Assembly (NCBI RefSeq): GCF_041270065.1
Contig: NZ_CP065958.1
Location: 3,100,001 to 3,164,000 of the forward strand
Direction of reading: 5' to 3'
From: Streptomyces fradiae
GTDB taxonomy: Bacteria > Actinomycetota > Actinomycetes > Streptomycetales > Streptomycetaceae
Length of the DNA stretch: 64,000 nt
The position numbers and the translations under genes were made by a program. Position 1 is the first letter of the stretch, and each line of letters begins with the position of its first letter. This document shows, piece by piece, positions 37,244 to 47,381 of the stretch. The notes below the pieces were generated by a model. The model saw only the letters and a program-made list of their open reading frames with translations. It was not told the DNA's origin and did no database searches.

Positions 37244-37996
37244 TCAGAGCTGGTGCCGGACCCAGATGTTCGGCTCGACGTAGACCGCGTAACCGCGGGC
37301 GGTGTCGCAGTGCACCGGCACCAGGGCGCCGGGCACCTCGACCGGTCCGTCGGTGTCGAAGGGCAGCCCGGTCCAGGACCGCCACTGCGCCACGGACCCG
37401 CCGATGGTCATCGACGCCGGCGCCACCTTCACGACGGCGCCGCCCGCGCGCACATGCACGCGCAGCCACGGGTCGTGCGGCAGCCCGTCGGACTCGCGGG
37501 TGCGCCGCGCGTACTCGTGGATGGAGCCCTCGGCCTCCAGGTGCTTGCCGTTCGGGCGCAGCGGGGCGACGAGCTGGGTGTGCCCGAGGCGACGGGCGTT
37601 GTCACGCATGGCCGCGAGCATCCGGTGCGAGACCCCGTTGCCGAGCGCGCTGGTGTCGACGGTGATCTCGATCGCGCTCACCGTGTCCGGCGTCCGCCCG
37701 TGCCGCAGATCGGAGAACGCCCACAGCAACACCTGGTCCCACCCGGTGTCCGGCAGCTCCCCGCGCCCCTCGGCCCCCAGCTGGAACGGCACGCTGAACC
37801 CGCGCGCCACCACGTCCTCACCGTCCGGCCCGTCGGTCGCGACGAGCACGTACTCCGGGAACTCGGCCACGATCCGCCCGATGTGGCTCCACCCCACCGG
37901 GTCGTACATCATGAACTCCGGCCAGAGGTCCTTCATCTGCCACAGCTTCCCGGCAAGGGCGGGGCGCTCGGCGAGCGTAGTGATGTGCACGTCCAT
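37244..37996 (-). CDS. GNAT-like N-acetyltransferase, 250 residues
   Basis: ATG at 37996. The protein is acyl-CoA transferase-like: WPEFMMYDPVGWSHIG near residue 25, EITVDTSALGNGVSHRMLAAMRDNARRLGHTQLVAPLRP (residues 110-148) carrying an RxxGxG-type variant, and a C-terminal domain absent from short GNATs. It is conserved in Streptomyces without known substrate. It is alone between terminator and promoter region. Confidence 0.75.
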   Translation of the reverse strand: MDVHITTLAERPALAGKLWQMKDLWPEFMMYDPVGWSHIGRIVAEFPEYVLVATDGPDGEDVVARGFSVPFQLGAEGRGELPDTGWDQVLLWAFSDLRHGRTPDTVSAIEITVDTSALGNGVSHRMLAAMRDNARRLGHTQLVAPLRPNGKHLEAEGSIHEYARRTRESDGLPHDPWLRVHVRAGGAVVKVAPASMTIGGSVAQWRSWTGLPFDTDGPVEVPGALVPVHCDTARGYAVYVEPNIWVRHQL

Positions 37997-38071
37997 GCGG
38001 GCGAGGCTAACTGCGCCTCCAGGAGCGGGCGTAACGATTTTTCCCCGAGGATCCCAAGTCGCCCTTCGGGA

Positions 38072-38968
38072 TCACACCTTTCCGATGCCGAGCGTGTTCT
38101 CGGACGGCAGGAGGCCGGAGCCGATGATCGCGAGCCACGGGGCGCCGAGGAGTTCCGCGAGGCGGGCGGTCGGGGCGGGGCCGAGGGTGGACCAGGGGGT
38201 GGTGGCGAGGAGGTCGGTGCGGTGTTCGACCTCGGTGCGGAGGGCGCGGCCCGCGTCGGTGGCGGTGCCGTTCGGGTGGAGCAGGCCGCGGGCGGCGAGG
38301 CGGTCGCGGGCGGCGGTCCATTCGGCCGGGGGCCAGCCGCGGCTCGCGAAGGTGGTCTCGGCGGCGGCGCCGACGGCGGCGAAGGAGACCAGGGACTCGG
38401 CCGGGTCGAGGCCGGCGGCGAGCAGCGCCGCGAGGTGCCCGTCGCCGCGGTGCTCGCGCAGGATCGTGGCGGCCTGCCAGAGGACGAGGTGCGGGGCCTC
38501 GGGCCAGGGCAGCGCGGCGTTGGCGGCGGCGAGCGGGCGCCCGGCCGTACCGGCGGCCTCGGCGGCCCGGCGGGCGAGGGCGGCGGCCTCGGCGAGTTCG
38601 GGGCCTTCGACCGCCTCGTCCCCGAGCAGCGCGCGGTAGGTGCGGTCCACCGCGCGCAGGCGGGCGGCGAGCACCGCCTCGGGCGCGGCGGTGGCCCAGA
38701 CCCCGGGCACGTACCGCCCGACCGTCTCCCGGCTGAAGGAGTAGAAGGCGGAGGCGACCGGCCCGGCCCCGACCGGTCCGAGCGGCGCCGCGCGCCAGGC
38801 GAAGTAGCTGGGCCAGCGCTCGTTCACGTCGTACCCGAGCGCGGCGGCCTCCTCGAAGGCCTCGGGGGCGTAATAGAGCACCGCGTGCAGCGGTTCGAGC
38901 AGGTGCCACATCTGCCGGACGCGGCTCGGTTCCACCGTCTCGGTCAGGTTCCGGGTCTCCACGGTCAT
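38072..38968 (-). CDS. SCO6745-type protein (helical, HTH-like)
   Basis: 298 residues from ATG at 38968. It opens with SRVRQMWHLLEPLHAVLYYAPEA, the mark of the actinobacterial SCO6745 family, and is Ala-rich and helical, with a winged-helix-like C-terminal part (LAARGLLHPNGTATDAGRALR). The function is unknown. It is divergent from a TetR regulator and shares two operator-like repeats with it, so it is the likely target of that repressor. Confidence 0.78.
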   Translation of the reverse strand: MTVETRNLTETVEPSRVRQMWHLLEPLHAVLYYAPEAFEEAAALGYDVNERWPSYFAWRAAPLGPVGAGPVASAFYSFSRETVGRYVPGVWATAAPEAVLAARLRAVDRTYRALLGDEAVEGPELAEAAALARRAAEAAGTAGRPLAAANAALPWPEAPHLVLWQAATILREHRGDGHLAALLAAGLDPAESLVSFAAVGAAAETTFASRGWPPAEWTAARDRLAARGLLHPNGTATDAGRALRTEVEHRTDLLATTPWSTLGPAPTARLAELLGAPWLAIIGSGLLPSENTLGIGKV

Positions 38969-39002
38969 GACTCCGCCTCGCTCTCCTCGACAACCTGAAT
39001 AT

Positions 39003-39054
39003 CTTGTCAGTGACTAGATTGCTCTGACTCCCCCCAACTTGTCAATGACTAGAT
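39003..39054. promoter_or_regulatory. Twin operator repeats and divergent promoters
   Basis: CTTGTCAGTGACTAGAT (39003-39019) and CTTGTCAATGACTAGAT (39038-39054) differ by one base and each contains GTCA-N-TGAC. On the plus strand TTGTCA of the second copy serves as -35 to TACGCT (39061-39066), putting +1 at the TetR start. On the minus strand TTGACA with CAATCT 18 bases on overlaps both copies. Confidence 0.65.
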
Positions 39055-39072
39055 CCGGCGTACGCTGCTGTC

Positions 39073-39660
39073 ATGACCACCACCGGGAGCCTCCGCCGCG
39101 GCTACCACCACGGCGACCTGCGCCAGGCCGTCCTCGCCGCCGCCCTCGACGTCATCGCCACCGACGGCCCCGGCGCGCTCAGCCTGCGCGACCTCGCGCG
39201 CCGCGCCGGCGTCTCGCACGCCGCCCCCGCGCACCACTTCAAGGACCGCACCGGGCTGCTCACCGCGATCGCCGCCCAGGGATACGAGCTCCTCGCCGCG
39301 GCCCTCGCCGACGCGCCCGATCTACGGGAGCGCGGAGTGCGGTACGTCCGGTTCGCCGTCGCGCACCCCGCGCACTTCCAGGTGATGTTCCAGCCCGACC
39401 TGTACCGGGACCGGGCCGACGACGCCGAGCTGCTCGCCGCCAAGGAGCGGGCCGCCGCCGAACTCCGGGCCGGCGTCGCCGCCCTTCCCGCCGCCCGGGA
39501 CGCCGGCATCGCCGCCTGGTCCCTCGCCCACGGCTTCGCGACCCTGCTGCTCACCCACAACCTGGACGACCCACTGGGCGGGCGGGAGCCGGGTGAGGCG
39601 TTCCGTGCACTGAGCGGACTCCTCGGTTCCGGTCAACTCCCGCTCTCGGAAGGGGAATAG
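39073..39660 (+). CDS. TetR/AcrR family regulator
   Basis: 195 residues from ATG at 39073, probably leaderless (see promoter at 39039-39066). The TetR DNA-binding domain is at residues 10-57 (YHHGDLRQAVLAAALDVI, LSLRDLARRAGVSHAAPAHHF). The C-terminal ligand domain has the WHG-type features (VRFAVAHPAHFQVMF, WSLAHGFATLLL). It likely represses itself and the divergent SCO6745-type gene through the twin repeats; the ligand is unknown. Confidence 0.88.
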   Translation: MTTTGSLRRGYHHGDLRQAVLAAALDVIATDGPGALSLRDLARRAGVSHAAPAHHFKDRTGLLTAIAAQGYELLAAALADAPDLRERGVRYVRFAVAHPAHFQVMFQPDLYRDRADDAELLAAKERAAAELRAGVAALPAARDAGIAAWSLAHGFATLLLTHNLDDPLGGREPGEAFRALSGLLGSGQLPLSEGE

Positions 39661-39721
39661 CCGGAGTCGATCATGCCTTCTCCCTGTCATACGCAGTCAC
39701 GACAGCAACGGGGGACCTGAC

Positions 39722-41023
39722 ATGACCAACCGCAACCGCACCACCCTTCGCAGCGCAGGGATCGCCCTGCTCGCCGGCCTCACCCTCGCCGGCACCCTCA
39801 CCGGCGCGCCCGCCACCGCGGCCCCGCAGCCCGCACCGCAGCCTGCCGCACAGCCCGCCTGGCACGGTGTCTGGGCCGCCTCCCCGCAGGCGCCGACGGC
39901 ACCCTTCGGCCCCAACTGGTCCACTCAGGGCTTCGCCGACCAGACCGTGCGCCAGGTCGTACGGGTCACGGCCGGCGGCACCAAGGCCCGGATCGAGCTG
40001 ACCAACCGATACGGCTCCACCCCGCTGCGGATCACCGGCGCCACGGTCGCCCGCACCGCCAAGGGCGGCGCGGTGGAGCCCGGTTCGGTCCGGCCGCTCA
40101 CCTTCGGCGGAGGCCGCGGCTCCGTGACGATCCCGGCCGGCGGCACCCTGCTCAGCGACGGCGTGCCGTTCAAGACCCGGGCCCTGGAGTCGGTGACCGT
40201 CACCCTCTACCTCGCCGGGCCGACCGGCCCCGCCACCTTCCACCACTTCGCGGGCGCCACCAGCTACCGCGCGGCGGGCGACCACCGCGCCGACGCGTCC
40301 GGCGCGGCCTTCACCGAGACCAGCACCTCCTGGTACTACCTGTCCGGCGTCGAGGTCTCCGGCGGCCCCGCCGCCGCCCGGCCGCACCGCCGCGACGGCA
40401 TCGTCACCTTCGGCGACTCCATCACCGACGGCGTCGGCGCCACGAACGACGCCGACGACCGCTACCCCGACGAGCTCGCCGAGCGCCTCGCCGCCACCGG
40501 CCGCCCGCGCCCCGTCCTCAACCACGGCATCGGCGGCAACCAGGTCACCAACGACGTCACCTGGGCGGGCGAGGCGGCGGTCGTGCGCTTCCGGAAGGAC
40601 GTGCTCACCGAGCAGGGCGTCGGCACGGTGGTCCTCCTGGAGGGCATCAACGACATCGGCGGCAGCGGCCCCACCTTCCCCGGCGGGCCGACCCCCGACG
40701 TCTCGGTGAACCGGCTCATCGAGGGCCACCGCGCCCTGATCCGCCAGGCCCACGCCCACGGCATCAAGGTCGTCGGCGCGACCCTCACCCCGATCAAGGG
40801 CTCCTTCTACTTCACCCCGGAGAACGAGGCGAAGCGCGAGGCCTTCAACGACTGGGTCCGCACCTCCGGTGCCTACGACGCGGTCGTCGACTTCGACCGC
40901 GCGGTCGCCGACCCCGCCGACCCGGACCGCATCCTGCCCGCCTACGACTCCGGCGACCACCTCCACCCGGGCGACGCGGGGTACACCGCGATGGCCGGGG
41001 CGCTGGACCTCGACGAGCTCTGA
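39722..41023 (+). CDS. Secreted SGNH/GDSL hydrolase
   Basis: 433 residues from ATG at 39722 (GGGGGA upstream). Signal peptide to about residue 34 (ATAA). An N-terminal beta domain covers residues 45-205; the SGNH fold follows: block I TFGDSITDGVG (Ser233), Gly in IGGNQV, GIND (block III), and DHLHPGDAGY with the catalytic Asp/His near the end. These esterases release acyl or acetyl groups from lipids or polysaccharides. It resembles secreted Streptomyces GDSL lipases; the substrate is not visible. Confidence 0.9.
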   Translation: MTNRNRTTLRSAGIALLAGLTLAGTLTGAPATAAPQPAPQPAAQPAWHGVWAASPQAPTAPFGPNWSTQGFADQTVRQVVRVTAGGTKARIELTNRYGSTPLRITGATVARTAKGGAVEPGSVRPLTFGGGRGSVTIPAGGTLLSDGVPFKTRALESVTVTLYLAGPTGPATFHHFAGATSYRAAGDHRADASGAAFTETSTSWYYLSGVEVSGGPAAARPHRRDGIVTFGDSITDGVGATNDADDRYPDELAERLAATGRPRPVLNHGIGGNQVTNDVTWAGEAAVVRFRKDVLTEQGVGTVVLLEGINDIGGSGPTFPGGPTPDVSVNRLIEGHRALIRQAHAHGIKVVGATLTPIKGSFYFTPENEAKREAFNDWVRTSGAYDAVVDFDRAVADPADPDRILPAYDSGDHLHPGDAGYTAMAGALDLDEL

Positions 41024-41033
41024 CCGTACGGAC

Positions 41034-41075
41034 GTACGAGGTACGGCGGGGGCGACCCCTCGCCGTACCTCGTAC
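41034..41075. terminator. Bidirectional terminator
   Basis: A perfect 15-base inverted repeat (41034-41048 and 41061-41075) lies between the convergent SGNH hydrolase and mfd genes. Confidence 0.85.
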
Positions 41076-41083
41076 ACCAGCGC

Positions 41084-44000
41084 CTAGCTGAGGATCTCCG
41101 TCAGGAACTCGCCCGTCCACGCCAGCAGTTCGCGGCCCACCACCGGCTTCCCGCCGATCTTCCCGGTCGTCGGGCGCGGCACCAGGATCTGGTGGACGGC
41201 CGGCTTGATGACCGTGCGCGGGTAGAGGCGCTTGAGGCGCAGCTCCTGCGATTCGCGCAGCTCCACCGGGGCGAAGCGGATGTTGGGACCCTGGAGGACG
41301 ATCTCGCCGACCCCGCAGGCGCGGGCCAGCATGCGCAGGCCGGCGACGAGGAGGAGGTTCTCGACGGGCTCGGGCAGCTTGCCGTAGCGGTCGGTGAGCT
41401 CCTCCCGTACGGCCTTGATGTCGGCCTCCGAGTTGGCGGAGGCGATGGCGCGGTAGGCCTGGAGGCGCAGCCGCTCGCCCGGCGCGTAGTCGTGGGGGAC
41501 GTGCGCGTCGACCGGGAGCTCGATCTTGACCTCCAGGGGCGGCTCCTCCTCCACCCCGCCCTCCAGGGACGCCCGGTAGTCGGCGACGGCCTCGCCGACC
41601 ATCCGTACGTACAGGTCGAAGCCGACGCCCGCGATGTGGCCGGACTGCTCGCCGCCGAGCAGATTGCCCGCGCCACGGATCTCCAGGTCCTTCATCGCCA
41701 CGTACATGCCCGCGCCCATCTCGGTGTGCTGGGCGATGGTCGCGAGCCGCTCGTGCGCGGTCTCGGTGAGCGGCTTCTCCGGCGGGTAGAGGAAGTACGC
41801 GTAGCCGCGCTCGCGGCCTCGGCCGACCCGGCCGCGCAGCTGGTGCAGCTGGCTGAGGCCGAAGTTGTCGCCGCGCTCCACGATGAGGGTGTTGGCGTTG
41901 GAGATGTCGATGCCGGACTCGACGATCGTCGTCGAGACGAGCACGTCGAACTTCTTCTCCCAGAAGTCGACGACGACCTGCTCCAGGGCCTGCTCCGACA
42001 TCTGGCCGTGCGCGGTCGCGATCCGCGCCTCCGGCACGATCTCGCGCAGCCGCGCCGCCGCCCGGTCGATGGACTCGACGCGGTTGTGGATGTAGAAGAC
42101 CTGGCCCTCGCGCAGCAGTTCGCGGCGGATGGCCGCGCCGATCTGCTTCTCCTCGTACGGGCCGACGAAGGTGAGCACCGGGTGCCGCTCCTCCGGCGGG
42201 GTGGTGATCGTCGACATCTCGCGGATGCCGGTCACCGCCATCTCCAGGGTGCGCGGGATCGGGGTCGCGGACATGGTGAGCACGTCGACGTTGGCGCGGA
42301 GCTTCTTCAGCTGCTCCTTGTGCTCGACGCCGAAGCGCTGCTCCTCGTCGACGATGACCAGGCCCAGGTCCTTGAACTTCGTCTCGGAGGAGAACAGGCG
42401 GTGGGTGCCGATGACGACGTCGACCGCGCCGTCCTTCAGCCCCTCCAGGGTCGCCTTCGACTCGGTGTCGGTCTGGAAGCGGGACAACGCCCGGACGTTG
42501 ACCGGGAACTGGCCGTAGCGCTCGGAGAAGGTGCCGAAGTGCTGCTGCACGAGCAGGGTGGTGGGGACGAGGACGGCGACCTGCTTGCCGTCCTGGACGG
42601 CCTTGAAGGCCGCCCGTACCGCGATCTCCGTCTTGCCGTAGCCGACGTCGCCGCAGATCAGGCGGTCCATCGGGACCGTCTTCTCCATGTCCTCCTTCAC
42701 CTCGGCGATGGTCGACAGCTGGTCGGGCGTCTCCGCGTACGGGAAGGCGTCCTCCAGCTCGCGCTGCCAGGGGGTGTCGGGGGCGAAGGCGTGGCCGGGG
42801 GCCGCCATCCGGGCGCTGTAGAGCTTGATGAGGTCGGCGGCGATCTCCTTGACCGCCTTCTTCGCGCGCGCCTTGGTCTTCGTCCAGTCGGCGCCGCCGA
42901 GCCGGTGCAGGGTCGGGGCCTCGCCGCCCACGTACTTGGTGACCTGCTCCAGCTGGTCGGTGGGGATGTAGAGGCGGTCGCCGGGCTGGCCGCGCTTGGC
43001 GGGGGCGTACTCGACGAGCAGGTACTCGCGGGTGGCGCCCTGGACGGTGCGCTGCACCATCTCCAGATAGCGGCCGACGCCGTGCTGCTCGTGCACGATG
43101 TAGTCGCCGACCTCCAGGGTCAGCGGGTCGATCGTCTTGCGGCGCTTGGCCGGCATCCGCTGGCCGTCCTTGCCGGCCGCCTTCTGCCCGGACAGGTCGG
43201 TCTCGGTCAGGACGGCGAGCTGGAGCGCCGGGTCCACGAAGCCGTAGTCGATCGAGCCGCAGGCGACGTGCACGACGGACGGGGCGATCTCGGCCAGGTC
43301 CGCGTCCAGGCGGGCGGCGATGCCCTCGCCGCCGAGCACCTCGACCGTACGGGAGGCCGGGCCGTGCGCCTCCGTCACGTACACCGTGCGCCAGCCGTCG
43401 GCCAGCCAGCCCTTGGTGTCGGCGAGCGCGCGGGCGGTGTCGCCGCGGTACGTCTCCGGGGCGTGCATGCCCAGCTTCAACGTGTCCGCACCCACGGTCT
43501 CGTCGGCGAGGTCCGCCGCGAACGGGGACACGGACCACCACATCATGTCCAGCTCGCGCGCCCGGTCCCGTACGTCCGCGATCCCCCACAGCGAGGCCGC
43601 GCCGACGTCGATCGGCGCCTCGCCGCCGCCCGCCGTCGCCGCCCACGAGGCCTGCAGGAACTCCTGGCTGGTCGCCACCAGGTCGGCGGCCCTGGTCCGC
43701 ACCCGCTCCGGGTCGCAGACGACGGCCATCGAGCCCTTGGGCAGGACGTCGAGCAGCAGCTCCATGTCGTCGACGAGGACCGGGGCGAGGGATTCCATGC
43801 CCTCGACGGCGATGCCCTCGGCGATCTTTCCGAGCAGTTCGCCCAGCTCGGGGTGCTGCTCGGCGAGCGCCGCCGCCCGCTCCCGTACGGCGTCGGTGAG
43901 CAGCAGCTCACGGCAGGGCGGGGCCCACAGGCCGTGCTCGGCGACTTCGAGGGAGCGCTGGTCGGCGACCTTGAAGTAACGGATCTCCTCGACGTCGTCG

Positions 44001-44620
44001 CCCCAGAACTCGATCCGGAGCGGGTGCTCCTCGGTGGGCGGGAAGACGTCGAGGATGCCGCCGCGGACAGCGAACTCGCCGCGCTTCTCGACCAGCTCGA
44101 CCCGGGAGTACGCGGCGGCCGCCAGGCCCTCGACGATCTCGTTCAGGTCGGCGGTCTGTCCGGTCCGCAGTGCCACCGGCTCCAGGTCCCCGAGGCCCTT
44201 GACCTGCGGCTGGAGTACGGAGCGGATGGGCGCGACGACGACGCTGACCGGCCCGGCGGCCGGGTCGTCGGCGGACGGGTGGGCGAGCCGGCGGAGCACG
44301 GCGAGGCGGCGGCCGACGGTGTCGGAGCGGGGCGACAGGCGCTCGTGCGGCAGGGTCTCCCAGGACGGGTAGTCGACGACCGTGTCCGGGTCGAGCAGCG
44401 AGCGCAGCGCCGCCGCCAGGTCCTCGGCCTCGCGGCCGGTCGCCGTCACGGCGAGCACGGGCCGGCCGGACTCGCGGGCGAGCGCGGCGACCGCGAAGGG
44501 GCGGGCGGCGGGCGGGCCGACGAGGTCGACGTGCATGCGGTTGCCGTCGCGGGCGGCCGTCACCGCCTCGGCGAGGGCGGCGTCTCGGACGACGACGTCA
44601 AGCAGACCGTGCAGGCTCAT
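41084..44620 (-). CDS. mfd: Transcription-repair coupling factor Mfd
   Basis: 1178 residues from ATG at 44620, the usual Mfd length. N-terminal UvrB-like modules (residues 1-350) recruit UvrA; the RNA-polymerase-interacting domain is near 480-560 (GDYIVHEQHGVGRYLEM). The RecG-like translocase has Walker A GDVGYGKTE near 655, DEEQ box (IVDEEQRFG), and TATPIPRTL; the C-terminal TRCF domain follows. Mfd removes stalled RNA polymerase and brings UvrA to the lesion. It lies alone between terminator and the ABC permease gene. Confidence 0.97.
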   Translation of the reverse strand: MSLHGLLDVVVRDAALAEAVTAARDGNRMHVDLVGPPAARPFAVAALARESGRPVLAVTATGREAEDLAAALRSLLDPDTVVDYPSWETLPHERLSPRSDTVGRRLAVLRRLAHPSADDPAAGPVSVVVAPIRSVLQPQVKGLGDLEPVALRTGQTADLNEIVEGLAAAAYSRVELVEKRGEFAVRGGILDVFPPTEEHPLRIEFWGDDVEEIRYFKVADQRSLEVAEHGLWAPPCRELLLTDAVRERAAALAEQHPELGELLGKIAEGIAVEGMESLAPVLVDDMELLLDVLPKGSMAVVCDPERVRTRAADLVATSQEFLQASWAATAGGGEAPIDVGAASLWGIADVRDRARELDMMWWSVSPFAADLADETVGADTLKLGMHAPETYRGDTARALADTKGWLADGWRTVYVTEAHGPASRTVEVLGGEGIAARLDADLAEIAPSVVHVACGSIDYGFVDPALQLAVLTETDLSGQKAAGKDGQRMPAKRRKTIDPLTLEVGDYIVHEQHGVGRYLEMVQRTVQGATREYLLVEYAPAKRGQPGDRLYIPTDQLEQVTKYVGGEAPTLHRLGGADWTKTKARAKKAVKEIAADLIKLYSARMAAPGHAFAPDTPWQRELEDAFPYAETPDQLSTIAEVKEDMEKTVPMDRLICGDVGYGKTEIAVRAAFKAVQDGKQVAVLVPTTLLVQQHFGTFSERYGQFPVNVRALSRFQTDTESKATLEGLKDGAVDVVIGTHRLFSSETKFKDLGLVIVDEEQRFGVEHKEQLKKLRANVDVLTMSATPIPRTLEMAVTGIREMSTITTPPEERHPVLTFVGPYEEKQIGAAIRRELLREGQVFYIHNRVESIDRAAARLREIVPEARIATAHGQMSEQALEQVVVDFWEKKFDVLVSTTIVESGIDISNANTLIVERGDNFGLSQLHQLRGRVGRGRERGYAYFLYPPEKPLTETAHERLATIAQHTEMGAGMYVAMKDLEIRGAGNLLGGEQSGHIAGVGFDLYVRMVGEAVADYRASLEGGVEEEPPLEVKIELPVDAHVPHDYAPGERLRLQAYRAIASANSEADIKAVREELTDRYGKLPEPVENLLLVAGLRMLARACGVGEIVLQGPNIRFAPVELRESQELRLKRLYPRTVIKPAVHQILVPRPTTGKIGGKPVVGRELLAWTGEFLTEILS

Positions 44621-44777
44621 GGGTCTTCCATCCCGGCGTGTGGGCTACGCCATCCCGGCGTGTGGGCAACGCGAACCGCCCGACACGTCGTACGGGCCGG
44701 GGGTTTCCCAGCCTACGTCGCCCCACCGACACCCGCCGAGGAACGGGGCCGGTCCCCGTCCGTACCTACTCCGTCGT

Positions 44778-47381
44778 CTACTCCGTCGCGATCGCGTTCA
44801 GGACGTTCATCCGGCCCGCCCGGAAGGCCGGGACCAGGGCGGCGAAGAGGCCCACGAAGGCCGAGCCGACGAAGACGCCGACGATGGTCGGCCAGGGGAT
44901 CTCCAGGACGCCCAGGCCCTCCAGGGCGAGGAGCTGCTGGGCCGCCGTGCCCCAGCCCAGGCCCAGGCCGAGGCCCAGAAGCGCGCCGAAGAGGGCGATG
45001 ACGACCGACTCCAGGCGGATCATGCGGCGCAGCTGGCGGCGGGAGAGGCCGATGGCGCGCATGAGGCCGATCTCGCGGGTCCGCTCGACGACGGAGAGGG
45101 CGAGGGTGTTCACGACCCCGAGGACGGCGACGACGATCGCGAGGGCGAGCAGCCCGTACACCATGTTGAGGAGCTGGCCGACCTGGTCCTGGAGGTCCTT
45201 CTTGTAGTCGGCCTGGTCGGCGACCTTGTACTGCGGGTACGGCTTGAGGGCGGCCTTCAGGGCCTTGTACGCGGCCTCCTCCTGGCCGTCCTTGGCCGTG
45301 GCGAAGACGATCATGCTGCGGGGCAGCTGCTCCGCCGGCACGTACTGCGCCGCGGTGGCGATGCTGGTGTACTTCACGCCCTTGTCGATGTTGTTGTCGT
45401 CGGACGTGATCGCCGCGACCCGCAGTGCCGCCTGCCGGCCGCCGGGGAAGGCGACGGTGAGGCGGTCGCCGAGCTTCACGCCGTGCTCGCCGGCGTACTT
45501 GCTGCCGACGGACATGGCGCCCGGCCCGTACGCGTCGGAGAGCGTGCCGGCGGTGGTGTCGCGGCGCACGTCCTGGGCGTACGAGGGGTCGGCGGCGACC
45601 AGGCCGGTCTTCTCGGCCTTGCCCTTCGGGTCGGTCACCGTGACCTCGACCCACTTGTACTCGGTGACGTGGTCGAGGCCGGCGGCCTTCTCGACGGCGG
45701 CCTGGGCCTGTGGGACGACGGGCTGGCCGTTGGTGGACTGGACGATGAAGTCGGCGCCGACGGACTTGTCGAGCTCCTCGGTCGCGGAGGCGACCATCGA
45801 GGAGCCGACGACGGAGAGGCAGGCGACGAGCGCGAGGCCGATCATCAGGGCGGCGCCGGTGGCGCCGGTGCGGCGCGGGTTGCGCAGGGCGTTGCGTTCG
45901 GCCATCCGGCCGACCGGGCCGAAGATCCGCAGGACGACGACGCCGAGGGCGCGGACGACGGCCCCGGAGAGCAGCGGTCCGACGACGACGAAGCCGAGCA
46001 GCGAGAGGACCACGCCGAGGCCCAGCCACATCGAGCCGGGGGCGGACTCCTCGGCGCGGGTGGCGGCGAACAGCGCGCCGGCGCCGGCGGCGGTCAGGAC
46101 GAGACCGAGGGCGCCGCGGACCTTGCCGGCCCGGGCGTCGGCGGGGGTGCCGGACTCGCGCAGGGCGGCCATCGGGGAGACCTTGGCGGCCCGGCGGGCG
46201 GGCACGAAAGCGGCGAGGAGGGTGACGACGACACCGAGGACGATGCCGACGACCGGGGTGGTCCAGCGGACGGTGAGGTCCTGGGTGGACAGCTCCATGC
46301 CCATCTGGGACATGAGCTTCATCAGGCCGACGGCGAGGCCGACGCCGGTGGCGACACCGGCGGCCGAGCCGACGACGCCGAGGAGCAGCGCCTCGACGAG
46401 GACGGAGCGGTTGATCTGGCGCCGGCTGGAGCCGATGGCCCGCATGAGGCCGATCTCGCGGGTGCGCTGGGCGACCAGCATGGAGAAGGTGTTGACGATG
46501 AGGAAGATGCCGACGAGGAAGGCGATTCCGGCGAAGCCGAGCATCGCGTACTTCATGACGTCGAGGAAGCCGGCGACGTCCTCGCGGCCGGCGTCGGTGG
46601 CCTCGGCGGCGGTCTGCAGCTTGTAGTGCCCGCCCTGGGGAGCGGCCTTGGGGTCGGCGAGCTTCTTCGCGACGGCGGCCTTCAGGGTCTCGTCGCTGAC
46701 GCCGTCCGCCGCCTCGACCGTGATCTGGGTGAACAGGCCCTCCTTGCCGAGGAGTTCGCGCTGGGCGGTGGCGGTGTCGTACCAGACGAGGGTGGCGCCG
46801 GGGTTGGTGACCTTGAACTCGGCGATGCCGGAGATCTTCGCGGTGAAGTCGCCGGTGACGGCGATGGTGCGCAGCTCGTCGCCGATCTTCAGGTGGTGCT
46901 TGTCGGCGGTGCCGGAGTCGACGAGGACCTCGGTGGGGCCGCGCGGTGCGTGGCCGGAGGCGATCTCGACCGAACGCAGTTCGTTGGGCGTCCAGTTGGC
47001 GGCGATGGTGGGGGCGCCGGAGGTCGGTCCGACGTTCTCGCCGGCCGCGTCGACGACGGTGACGGACATCGAGTTGACCGCGCCCCGGACGTCGCGGGCG
47101 CCCTCGACGCCCTTGATCTGCTCGACGAGCGCGGCGGGCAGCGTGGCGGGGCGGCCGGTCTGCGGGATCTCGTCGTTCGCGGCGGCGTTCGCGGGGCTGA
47201 CGGTGACGTCGGAGGCGGTGGTGGCGAAGAGCTTGTCGAAGGTGGTGTTCATGGTGTCGCTGAACACCAGGGTGCCGCAGACGAAGGCGACGGAGAGGAG
47301 GACGGCGACGGCGGAGAGCGCCATGCGGCCCTTGTGCGCGAAGAAGTTGCGCAGCGAGGTCTTGAGGACGGTGCCGCTCAT
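44778..47381 (-). CDS. ABC transporter permease, FtsX/MacB type
   Basis: 867 residues from ATG at 47381, with ATGA overlap to the ATPase stop. N-terminal helix, MacB-like extracytoplasmic domain (about 45-260), first FtsX domain with four helices (EIGLMRAIGSSRRQI), middle helices, a second extracytoplasmic domain and the final FtsX set (EIGLMRAIGLSRRQL). With its ATPase it makes an exporter or lipoprotein-handling pump. It is a paralogue of the gene at the window start, a common duplication in Streptomyces. Substrate unknown. Confidence 0.93.
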   Translation of the reverse strand: MSGTVLKTSLRNFFAHKGRMALSAVAVLLSVAFVCGTLVFSDTMNTTFDKLFATTASDVTVSPANAAANDEIPQTGRPATLPAALVEQIKGVEGARDVRGAVNSMSVTVVDAAGENVGPTSGAPTIAANWTPNELRSVEIASGHAPRGPTEVLVDSGTADKHHLKIGDELRTIAVTGDFTAKISGIAEFKVTNPGATLVWYDTATAQRELLGKEGLFTQITVEAADGVSDETLKAAVAKKLADPKAAPQGGHYKLQTAAEATDAGREDVAGFLDVMKYAMLGFAGIAFLVGIFLIVNTFSMLVAQRTREIGLMRAIGSSRRQINRSVLVEALLLGVVGSAAGVATGVGLAVGLMKLMSQMGMELSTQDLTVRWTTPVVGIVLGVVVTLLAAFVPARRAAKVSPMAALRESGTPADARAGKVRGALGLVLTAAGAGALFAATRAEESAPGSMWLGLGVVLSLLGFVVVGPLLSGAVVRALGVVVLRIFGPVGRMAERNALRNPRRTGATGAALMIGLALVACLSVVGSSMVASATEELDKSVGADFIVQSTNGQPVVPQAQAAVEKAAGLDHVTEYKWVEVTVTDPKGKAEKTGLVAADPSYAQDVRRDTTAGTLSDAYGPGAMSVGSKYAGEHGVKLGDRLTVAFPGGRQAALRVAAITSDDNNIDKGVKYTSIATAAQYVPAEQLPRSMIVFATAKDGQEEAAYKALKAALKPYPQYKVADQADYKKDLQDQVGQLLNMVYGLLALAIVVAVLGVVNTLALSVVERTREIGLMRAIGLSRRQLRRMIRLESVVIALFGALLGLGLGLGWGTAAQQLLALEGLGVLEIPWPTIVGVFVGSAFVGLFAALVPAFRAGRMNVLNAIATE

